From Microvirga lotononidis (GTDB lineage: Bacteria > Pseudomonadota > Alphaproteobacteria > Rhizobiales > Beijerinckiaceae), in the NCBI RefSeq assembly GCF_034627025.1, contig NZ_CP141048.1:1934001-1998000 (forward strand): 64,000 nucleotides of DNA, given 5' to 3'. How positions within the stretch are numbered: position 1 is the first letter of the stretch; every line of letters starts with the position of its first letter. Below are positions 8,447 to 14,907 of this stretch, one piece after another. A model generated the notes under the pieces. It did no database searches and had not been told where the DNA came from. It worked only from the letters and a program-made list of their open reading frames with translations. The translations under genes were made by a program, and so were the position numbers.

Positions 8447-9463
8447 ATGCGCGCCGTCGGTTACCAGCAATCCCTTGCCATCGATCAGGACGCTTCCCTC
8501 GTCGACGTCGACCTGCCCCGTCCCGAACCCGGCCCGCGTGACCTGCTCGTCGAGATCAAGGCGGTGTCCCTGAACCCGGTCGACACGAAGGTCCGCATGC
8601 GGGCGCAACCCGAGCCGGGCGGCTGGAAGGTTCTTGGCTTCGATGCGGCCGGGATCGTTCGTGGGACGGGACGGGACGTTTCCCTGTTCAAGGAAGGCGA
8701 CGAGGTGTTCTACGCCGGCGCCATCACGCGGCAGGGCACCAATGCGGAATTCCACGTGGTGGACGAACGGCTCGTCGGCGCGAAGCCGAAATCCATCGGC
8801 TTCGAGGAGGCCGCCGCCCTGCCGCTGACCACGCTGACCGCCTGGGAGACCCTGTTCGACCGGCTGGAGGTCCGGCGTCCGGTGAAGGGCGCCGCCAACG
8901 CCATCCTGATCGTGGGCGCCGCAGGCGGCGTCGGCTCCATCGCGGTCCAGCTCGCGCGCAAGCTCACGGATCTCACCGTGATCGCCACCGCGTCGCGGCC
9001 GGACACGCAGGCATGGGTCACGGAGCTCGGCGCTCATCATGTGATCGATCACGGCAAGCCGCTCGCCGCGCAGGTGGAGGCCTTGGGCATCGGCGCGCCG
9101 GCCTTCGCGTTCTCGATCACCCACACGGAGAACCATTTCGCCGAGATCGCGAAAGCCCTTGCGCCGCAGGGCCGTTTCGCCCTCATCGACGATCCGAAGA
9201 CGCTCCTCGACATCAGCCTCATGAAGGGCAAGAGCGTGTCGATTCACTGGGAATCCATGTTCACCCGCTCGACCTTCCAGACCGCCGACATGGAGCGGCA
9301 GCACGAGATCCTGAACGAAGCATCCCGCCTCGTGGATGCGGGCACGATCAGGACCACGCTGGCCGAGGTCGTCGGGCCGATCGACGCCGCCAATCTCAAG
9401 CGCGCGCATTCCCTCGTCGAGAGCAACCGCACGCGGGGCAAGCTCGTCCTGTCGGGATTTTGA
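8447..9463 (+). CDS. Zinc-type alcohol dehydrogenase-like / quinone oxidoreductase (MDR superfamily)
   Basis: 338 residues. The N-terminal GroES-like domain begins MRAVGYQQSLAI and has EIKAVSLNPVDTKVRMR. The NADPH-binding Rossmann segment is ILIVGAAGGVGSIAVQLARK, around residues 150-170. The C-terminal motif RGKLVLSGF ends the protein as in YogA/ZAL-type enzymes. The start at 8447 follows AGGAGA by 7 bp; an in-frame extension to 8333 would overlap the divergent regulator. The zinc ligands of classical alcohol dehydrogenases are not evident, so a quinone or enone reductase role is more likely. It is probably controlled by the divergent HxlR protein. Confidence 0.92.
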   Translation: MRAVGYQQSLAIDQDASLVDVDLPRPEPGPRDLLVEIKAVSLNPVDTKVRMRAQPEPGGWKVLGFDAAGIVRGTGRDVSLFKEGDEVFYAGAITRQGTNAEFHVVDERLVGAKPKSIGFEEAAALPLTTLTAWETLFDRLEVRRPVKGAANAILIVGAAGGVGSIAVQLARKLTDLTVIATASRPDTQAWVTELGAHHVIDHGKPLAAQVEALGIGAPAFAFSITHTENHFAEIAKALAPQGRFALIDDPKTLLDISLMKGKSVSIHWESMFTRSTFQTADMERQHEILNEASRLVDAGTIRTTLAEVVGPIDAANLKRAHSLVESNRTRGKLVLSGF

Positions 9464-9483
9464 GTGCGTTCCAACTCTCACAC

Positions 9484-9513
9484 GTCGTCACCGGGCTTGT
9501 CCCGGTGATCTCG
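9484..9513. repeat. Single-hairpin palindrome, copy 3
   Basis: TCACCGGG, loop CTTGT, CCCGGTGA directly follows the adh-like stop codon. It is the same family as copies 1 and 2, with the CTTGT loop of the left-hand unit. Confidence 0.75.
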
Positions 9514-9530
9514 CGTTAACCAAAAAAAGA

Positions 9531-9561
9531 GGGCTTTGCGATCTGGACCATCGCAAAGCCC
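9531..9561 (-). terminator. Intrinsic terminator, perfect 12-bp stem with U-run on the minus strand
   Basis: GGGCTTTGCGAT, 7-nt loop, ATCGCAAAGCCC. On the minus strand it is followed by TCTTTTTTTGG. Since no minus-strand coding gene lies just upstream, it points to a non-coding transcript entering from about 9.7 kb. On the plus strand the tail is only TTTAG, so termination of the adh-like gene would be weaker. Confidence 0.7.
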
Positions 9562-9700
9562 TTTAGAACAGAGAAAAGGCTGCCTTGAAGGGCAGCCCTG
9601 TGTCTCGAGGGTGGCCCGGCCCTCCGTACGACTCGGAGGGCTGGGGGGCTGACGTGTCCAAGCCGTTCGATGAGCCGGGCCGTCGAGGCAACTTAAGCAT
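9531..9700 (-). ncRNA. Candidate structured small RNA ending in an intrinsic terminator
   Basis: Read on the minus strand, this gene-free stretch holds an outer stem GGCCCGG/CCGGGCC enclosing CCCTCCG-agtcgta-CGGAGGG. A second hairpin GGCTGCC-cttcaa-GGCAGCC follows. Last is a perfect 12-bp hairpin GGGCTTTGCGAT/ATCGCAAAGCCC (9531-9561) followed by seven U residues (9522-9528 on the complement). No open reading frame fits. The chain of stems plus terminator looks like a small RNA. I could not match it to 6S, SRP RNA or tmRNA from memory. The 5' end and promoter are not defined; the terminator is the firmest part and may also close the adh-like transcript from the other side. Confidence 0.4.
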
Positions 9701-9783
9701 TAACGGCATTCAGTGAGGCTCCATCACGGCGCGATTGAGGCAGGAATAAGATTTGCACGAGCCTGGGATTCGCGAGCGTGGAA

Positions 9784-9808
9784 TTCGAAAGTGGAATGCA
9801 CTTTCGAA
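9784..9808. repeat. Perfect 10-bp inverted repeat, upstream of DUF2794 gene
   Basis: TTCGAAAGTG, spacer GAATG, CACTTTCGAA. The rest of the stretch to 9976 (CCACTTTT then GCGATGCCC near 9871-9892) loosely resembles the 36-bp repeat found at 10421 and 34881, so this may be a decayed member of that family and not an operator. Confidence 0.5.
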
Positions 9809-9976
9809 ACCCTCTCGATGCGCATCTCCGAGTTGGCATAGGATCTTAGCGGAAGACCAAATCCACTTTTCCGCGCGATGCCCTCAAGATCCCGTGATTC
9901 ATTATGTCGTTATGGGTTGATCCCTTAGCCGTCGAAGCCCATCATCAGGCCATGGAAACGAGACATGGGAGGCTTC

Positions 9977-10357
9977 ATGAGCGAAGGTGACATCGCGGAG
10001 CCGTTGCGCGGCGGCTCGGTGCAGGGTTCGGCCCACATCGTTCCTTTCCCCGCCGCGCCGAGACAGGTGTCCTTCGACCGTTCCGAGTTGCAGGCCATTC
10101 TCAATCTCTACGGCCGCATGGTCGCTGCTGGCGAGTGGCGCGATTACGCTATCGATTTCCTGCCTGAAAAAGCCGTCTTCTCCATCTTCCGGCGCACGTC
10201 CGAAATGCCCCTCTACCGGATCGAGAAGGACCCGAAGCTTGCCAAGAAGCAGGGCGCCTATTCGGTCATCGTCTCGACGGGCCTGATCCTCAAGCGCGGG
10301 CACGAGCTCGCCCGCGTGCTGCGGGTGCTCGACAAGCCGAAGGTCGTGTCGGCCTAG
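9977..10357 (+). CDS. DUF2794 domain-containing protein
   Basis: 126 residues from the ATG at 9977, which has GGAGG 4 bp upstream; an earlier ATG at 9965 lacks one. The body matches the alphaproteobacterial DUF2794 family: ELQAILNLYGRMVAAGEWRD, AVFSIFRRTSEMPLYRIEKD, YSVIVSTGLILKRGHELARV. The family is short, cytosolic and functionally uncharacterised. It stands alone here, 513 bp after the adh-like gene and convergent with an MFS gene. Confidence 0.88.
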   Translation: MSEGDIAEPLRGGSVQGSAHIVPFPAAPRQVSFDRSELQAILNLYGRMVAAGEWRDYAIDFLPEKAVFSIFRRTSEMPLYRIEKDPKLAKKQGAYSVIVSTGLILKRGHELARVLRVLDKPKVVSA

Positions 10358-10420
10358 GGCATCGTGCGGACCCGCAGGGTCACGTCAGTGAAAAGCGGAT
10401 CCGGTTTTCCTGCCTCTTGA

Positions 10421-10456
10421 CGCGCAAAACTGGTTCCCACTTTTGCGTTCGATGCT
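10421..10456. repeat. 36-bp dispersed repeat, copy A
   Basis: It runs CGCGCAAAACTGGTTCCCAC followed by TTTTGCGTTCGATGCT. It differs from copy B at 34881-34916 at a single base (T for C in the 11th position) and abuts the stop codon of the minus-strand MFS gene at 10457. A GTGAAAAGCGGATCCGGTTTT segment just to the left is likely part of the wider element. Confidence 0.8.
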
Positions 10457-11701
10457 TCAGGGTTCGAGATCCTGAGGCAGGGCCAGAAGCCAGAGGGTCG
10501 AAGCGACCACTCCGAGCGCTCCGGCCCACAGGACCGCTCGGATTCCGATCCAATCGGCCGCGAAGCCCGCGCCCAAGGCAGCCACCAAGCCGAGGCCGCC
10601 GGTGAGCAGGTGCAATGTTCCCGCTTCCCGTCCGCGCAAGGAGTCCGGCGTCACCTTCTGGCGCAATACGGTCGCGTTCGTGGCGAAGACGACATAGAGC
10701 CCGTCGCTCAGGAGCTGTGCGATGCATAAGGATGCGACGGCCATCCACAGGGGCCCCTGAGCCAGCGGAATAAAGCAGATCATGAGGCCGTAGATCAGCA
10801 GAGTCCCGATCAGGAGAGTGCGTAACCGAAAGCGCCGTCCGGCCCAGGCCGCGAACTGCGCCCCGATCAAGGCGCTGATCCCGCCCAGCGCCACGACGAG
10901 GCCGAGAATCCCTGGCTGAATGCTCAGGTCGCGCACCGCGAACAGCACATAGAGCGGCGCAAAGAAGCTCATGAAGAATGCGAGGCTGGCGGAGCACAGC
11001 GTCAGCGGCCTGAGGACCGGGTGCCCGAACACGAAGCGAAGGCCTTCCCCCGTTTCCCGCCACAGATCGGGCGCATGCTCTCCGGTGACGAGAGGCGGCT
11101 CCCGCCGCTTGATGGAGGCCAGGAGCAGGGCCGACCAGACATAGGACAAGACATCGAACAGGATCGCAACAGGCGCGGTGACCAGCTGGATCGCGGTTCC
11201 CGCCAGAGCGGGGCCGGCGATTTCCGCCAGCGAGTCCGTCGTGGCGAGTTTAGCGTTGCCTTCCAGAAGCTGATCGCGGTTCACCAACGTCGGCAGATAG
11301 GCGTTGTCCGCAGTCTGGAAGAACATGGACAGAAAAGCCACGGCGGCCGATACGCCCATGACCTGTCCGATCGTGATGGAGCCGAACCAGGCCATGGCCG
11401 GAAGCGTCGCGAGCGCTGCGGCTCTCAGGAGATCGGCCACGATGAGCACGCGCCGGCGCCGCGTCCGGTCGATCCAAGCCCCGATGAACGGGCTGAGCAG
11501 AACCCCCGGCAGAAGGCTAAAGGCCACAAGCAGGCCGAGATCCTTTGCGGAAGCGTCGAGCGTCAGGGCTGCGATGATCGGCAACCCCTCGCGCGTGAAG
11601 CGTGAGCCGATGGCCGAAAGGGTCTGTGCCCCCCACAGCCGCAGGAAGTCGGGATTCTGCCAGAGACCCGTCTCCGGCAGACGAATGACCGTCGCTTTCA
11701 T
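10457..11701 (-). CDS. MFS efflux transporter (EntS/MFS_3-like)
   Basis: 414 residues with 12 predicted membrane segments. The N-terminus LWQNPDFLRLWGAQTLSAIG and the loop GAWIDRTRRRRVLIVADLLR are typical of the MFS_3/enterobactin-exporter-like branch, which exports drugs or siderophores. The start ATG at 11701 lies 8 bp beyond the stop of the acetyltransferase gene, so the two are likely co-transcribed: one protein modifies and one exports a small molecule. The substrate is not inferable from sequence. Confidence 0.88.
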   Translation of the reverse strand: MKATVIRLPETGLWQNPDFLRLWGAQTLSAIGSRFTREGLPIIAALTLDASAKDLGLLVAFSLLPGVLLSPFIGAWIDRTRRRRVLIVADLLRAAALATLPAMAWFGSITIGQVMGVSAAVAFLSMFFQTADNAYLPTLVNRDQLLEGNAKLATTDSLAEIAGPALAGTAIQLVTAPVAILFDVLSYVWSALLLASIKRREPPLVTGEHAPDLWRETGEGLRFVFGHPVLRPLTLCSASLAFFMSFFAPLYVLFAVRDLSIQPGILGLVVALGGISALIGAQFAAWAGRRFRLRTLLIGTLLIYGLMICFIPLAQGPLWMAVASLCIAQLLSDGLYVVFATNATVLRQKVTPDSLRGREAGTLHLLTGGLGLVAALGAGFAADWIGIRAVLWAGALGVVASTLWLLALPQDLEP

Positions 11702-11709
11702 CGATCATC

Positions 11710-12246
11710 TCAGGCGATAGGCCGCGTCGGCGCCTCCCTGGTGCCGCGTCCGAGGGGACGCTGCATCAGTACGGTGGAGAGCCAGCGGCCGTGCTTGTAG
11801 CCGATGCCCTTGAGGATGCCGACGGGTTCGAAGCCCAGGCTGCGGTGCAGCCCGATGGAACCCTTCGATTCCTCGTCGCCGATGACCGCCACCATGAGGC
11901 GGAAGTCCCGCGCCTCGCATTCCTCGATCAGCGCCGCGAGCAGCAGGCGTCCGATGCCCTGTCCCTGGGCGGACGGGGCGACATAGATCGAATCCTCCAC
12001 CGTCGAGCGATAGGCCGGGCGCGTCCGGTAGGCGCCCGCATAGGCGTATCCGAGGATCGCGCCGTCCTGTTCCGCCACCAGGTAGGGATAGCCGCCCTCG
12101 AGGATCGTGGCCCGGCGGCGCGCCATCTCGGCCCGGTCGGGCGGATCGAGCTCGAAGGAGGCCGTGCCATGCCTCACCGCATGGCCATAGATGGCGGTGA
12201 CGGCCTCGAGATCGGATTCGGACGAAGGGCGGACGAGAATGCTCAT
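11710..12246 (-). CDS. GNAT N-acetyltransferase, phosphinothricin acetyltransferase/MnaT-like
   Basis: 178 residues. The acetyl-CoA loop APSAQGQGIGRLLLAALIEE lies near residues 90-110. The phosphinothricin-acetyltransferase hallmarks GTASFELDPP, YAYAGAYRTRPAYRSTVEDS and LHRSLGFEPVGILKGIGYKHGRW are all present. Chromosomal family members acetylate phosphinothricin, methionine sulfoximine or methionine sulfone, and some act on amino acids. It precedes an MFS exporter by 8 bp and is divergent from a second MFS gene, giving a small resistance-like cluster. Confidence 0.9.
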   Translation of the reverse strand: MSILVRPSSESDLEAVTAIYGHAVRHGTASFELDPPDRAEMARRRATILEGGYPYLVAEQDGAILGYAYAGAYRTRPAYRSTVEDSIYVAPSAQGQGIGRLLLAALIEECEARDFRLMVAVIGDEESKGSIGLHRSLGFEPVGILKGIGYKHGRWLSTVLMQRPLGRGTREAPTRPIA

Positions 12247-12359
12247 GGGATTTTTCTAGATCAACTCAGGCGAAGGAGGGAATAGCATTCCGGCCTGGGA
12301 AGACTGTCTTTCCATCTCTCTCCTGCTCGACCATGATGCATCACGAGAAAGGCTGGAGC

Positions 12360-13835
12360 ATGAGCGAGGTCAGCCCGGGCAGGACGCAAACCATCGTGGT
12401 CTGGACCGCGATCCTGGCCTCCAGCATGGTCTTTGCCGACGGCGCCATCGTGACCGTGGCGATCCCGCAGATGCGTGAGAGCCTGCAGGCGTCCCTGCCG
12501 GAAATGCAGTGGATCACCAACGCCTACGCGCTGACGCTCTCCGCCTTCCTGCTCTTGGGCGGCGCGGCCGGGGATGCCTATGGGCTCAGGCGGGTCTTCA
12601 TGATCGGCATCGCGTGCTTCGGCCTGACCTCCCTGTGGTGCGGGCTGTCCGGTTCGGCCGGAATGCTGATCGCGGCCCGGACCTTCCAGGGGATCGGCGG
12701 CGCCCTGCTGGTGCCGGGATCGCTCGCCCTGATCAGCGCCCATTTCCCCAAGGAGGCACGGGGCAAGGCCATCGGCACCTGGGCGGCCGCCTCCGCCATC
12801 GCGGCCGCGCTCGGGCCGATCCTGGGCGGCTGGCTCATCGATGTCGGTCCCTGGCAGGCGATCTTCTGGATCAACGTGCCCGTCGCCGTGCTGGCGTTCT
12901 GGCTGTGCTGGCGGCAGGTGCCGGAAAGTCCCGTGTCGGGGCAGGCCGCCATGGATTGGCTCGGCGCCGTCCTGGCCGTCGCGGCGCTCGGCCTCGTCGC
13001 CTATGGGCTGACGGCGCTCGGCGACCGGGGCAGCCACCGGATCGTCGCCGTCCTGCTGACCCTCGCCGGCCTCGCGCTCCTCGGCCTGTTCCTGCGCCAC
13101 GAGAAACGCTGCGTCGCCCCCATGATGCCGCTCGACCTGTTCCGAGTCTCCGCCTTCGCCAATGTCAACGTCCTGACCCTCCTGCTCTATTTCGCCCTCG
13201 GTGGGGCCCTGTTCTTCCTGCCGACCGCGCTGATCGAGGCCCATGGCTATTCGGCCGCGAAAGCGGGCTCCGTGTTCCTGCCCTTCACCCTGGTGATGGC
13301 CGTGCTGTCCCGGCTCGGCGGCGTGATGGCCGACCGGTTCGGGACCCGCCTTCTCCTGACCGTGGGGCCGCTGGTCACGGGCCTGAGCTTCGCGCTTCTG
13401 GCCCCGGCCATCCTGCATGGCGGGTATTGGGTCGCGGTCGTGCCTGCCATGACCGTCATGGGGCTGGGCATGGGCATCACGGTCGCGCCGCTCTCGACCA
13501 CGGTGATGAACGCCGTGCCCGACGAGCGCATCGGCGTGGCGTCCGGCGTCAACAACGCGATCTCGCGCGTCGCCGGCCTCGTCGCCGTCGCGGGCCTCGG
13601 CATCGTCGCCACACTGGGCTTCCGGCAGGCCGCCGCCTGGGCGAGGCCCGACTTGGCGGATCTCTTCGCGCAGGCGAGCTTCGGCGCGAGGCCCCCGATG
13701 GCGGGGCTGCCGCCCGGCCCGTCGGGGGACGTCTATGCCACGGCCATGATCGGCGGCTTCGGGCTCGTGGCCCTGATCTGCGCCGCCGCGGCCATGGCGA
13801 GCGCCTGGTTCGGCTACCGCTCGGCACAGGGGTGA
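12360..13835 (+). CDS. MFS transporter, DHA2 (EmrB/QacA) family, 14-TM
   Basis: About 491 residues with 14 hydrophobic segments. Family motifs are VVWTAILASSMVFADGAIVTVAIPQM (TM1), QWITNAYALTLSAFLLLGGA, RTFQGIGGALLVPGSLALIS (motif C region) and FWINVPVAVLAF. I favour the ATG at 12360 because AGAAAGG lies 7 bp upstream; the ATG at 12333 has no visible ribosome binding site. Proton-driven drug export is the usual role. Transcription diverges from the acetyltransferase across about 110 bp. Confidence 0.9.
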   Translation: MSEVSPGRTQTIVVWTAILASSMVFADGAIVTVAIPQMRESLQASLPEMQWITNAYALTLSAFLLLGGAAGDAYGLRRVFMIGIACFGLTSLWCGLSGSAGMLIAARTFQGIGGALLVPGSLALISAHFPKEARGKAIGTWAAASAIAAALGPILGGWLIDVGPWQAIFWINVPVAVLAFWLCWRQVPESPVSGQAAMDWLGAVLAVAALGLVAYGLTALGDRGSHRIVAVLLTLAGLALLGLFLRHEKRCVAPMMPLDLFRVSAFANVNVLTLLLYFALGGALFFLPTALIEAHGYSAAKAGSVFLPFTLVMAVLSRLGGVMADRFGTRLLLTVGPLVTGLSFALLAPAILHGGYWVAVVPAMTVMGLGMGITVAPLSTTVMNAVPDERIGVASGVNNAISRVAGLVAVAGLGIVATLGFRQAAAWARPDLADLFAQASFGARPPMAGLPPGPSGDVYATAMIGGFGLVALICAAAAMASAWFGYRSAQG

Positions 13836-13845
13836 CCAAAACAAA

Positions 13846-13869
13846 AGCCCCGGCCTTTCGGCCGGGGCT
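13846..13869 (-). terminator. Intrinsic terminator of the Bax-inhibitor-1 gene
   Basis: AGCCCCGGCC, TTTC, GGCCGGGGCT. Read on the minus strand it is followed by TTTTGTTTTGG. It also sits just after the stop of the plus-strand MFS gene and may serve both. Confidence 0.8.
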
Positions 13870-13893
13870 CGGGATCGTCCGATCCGTTCGTCC

Positions 13894-14676
13894 TTACTCG
13901 TTGCGGTTGCCCACGAGAGCGAGGAGGAACTGGAACATGTTGATGAAGTCCAGGTAGAGCGTCAGGGCGCCGAACACGGAGGCCTTGCCGGCGGCTTCGC
14001 TATCGAAGTTGCCGTAGAGATACATCTCCTTCAGCTTCTGCGTGTCGTAGGCGGTCAGGCCCGCGAAGATCAGCACGCCGATCACGGAGATGCCGAACTG
14101 CAGGGCGCTCGACGCGACGAAGATGTTCACGATCGAGGCCAGGATCAGGCCGACCAGACCCATGATCAGGAACGAGCCCATGCCCGACAGGCTGCGGTTC
14201 GTGGTGTAGCCCCAGAGCGACAGCGAGCCGAAGGCCGCCGCCGTGATGAAGAACACCTGCACGACGCTCGCGCCCGTGTAGCGGATGAGAAGCGTCGAGA
14301 GCGAAGCGCCCATCACCGCCGCGAAGGCGAAGAAGGTGCCGCGGGCCGAGGCCGCCGTCATCCGGTCCATGCGGAACGAGAAGAAGAAGATGAACGCCAG
14401 GGGCGCCAGCGCCACGATCCACATCAGCGGCGACGTGTAGAGCGTCACGCCGAACTGGGTCAGGCCGACGCCACCGATGCGGGCGACCGCCTGAGACGGA
14501 TCGCTCGTCGTGGCGAGCATGTTGACGCCAAGCGCGACCAGGGCCGAGATGGCAAGGCCCAGGACCATGTTGTTGTAGACGCCGAGCATGAAGGCGCGCA
14601 GGCCCTGGTCGACCTGTGCCGCCGTCCGGGCAAAGCCGGTGCCATAGGCGTTTTGGTTTTGCTCATACGGTTGCAT
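13894..14676 (-). CDS. Bax inhibitor-1/YccA-family membrane protein
   Basis: 260 residues with seven hydrophobic segments and a short charged N-terminus (MQPYEQNQNAYG). Typical BI-1 features: GLAISALVALGVNML in TM1, YTSPLMWIVALAPL, and the TM6-7 motif GLTAYDTQKLKEMYL, whose Asp is part of the pH-sensing pair. Bacterial members (YetJ, YccA) act as pH-dependent calcium leak channels or modulate FtsH. The start at 14676 is supported by AAGGACT. It is monocistronic with its own terminator at 13846. Confidence 0.94.
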   Translation of the reverse strand: MQPYEQNQNAYGTGFARTAAQVDQGLRAFMLGVYNNMVLGLAISALVALGVNMLATTSDPSQAVARIGGVGLTQFGVTLYTSPLMWIVALAPLAFIFFFSFRMDRMTAASARGTFFAFAAVMGASLSTLLIRYTGASVVQVFFITAAAFGSLSLWGYTTNRSLSGMGSFLIMGLVGLILASIVNIFVASSALQFGISVIGVLIFAGLTAYDTQKLKEMYLYGNFDSEAAGKASVFGALTLYLDFINMFQFLLALVGNRNE

Positions 14677-14828
14677 CGGAGTCCTTTCTCGCGGTGTCCC
14701 GTGTGTTTCCTCGAAAAGCCGAAAAGCCAGCCTTCGGCCGCCGCTGAATCCGGCGACATGCAAAATATGAGGGGCGGGCCTGCGTTGCGCAAGGGGCAAC
14801 GCCAAGCTTCAAGTCTTCGTGATGGAAG

Positions 14829-14860
14829 AAAAATGAGGAGCAGAGTTGATGCTGCCCCTC
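14829..14860 (-). terminator. Intrinsic terminator after the ybbP-like gene
   Basis: On the minus strand GAGGGGCAG pairs with CTGCTCCTC (one G-U) across an 8-nt loop, then ATTTTTC follows. It lies about 50 bp past the permease stop codon. The rest of the 231-bp gap holds the Bax-inhibitor promoter region; no other gene is seen. Confidence 0.65.
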
Positions 14861-14907
14861 GTTCCATTTTCCGCGCTCATTCGGAACGCCGCCGCGCGAG
14901 CGGAGCC

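Noticed and set aside
9531..9700. 6S RNA, SRP RNA or tmRNA in the structured region
   Set aside because: I could not see the SRP tetraloop core (GGAAG...AGCAG), a tRNA-like end, or a clear 6S central bubble; left as unassigned.
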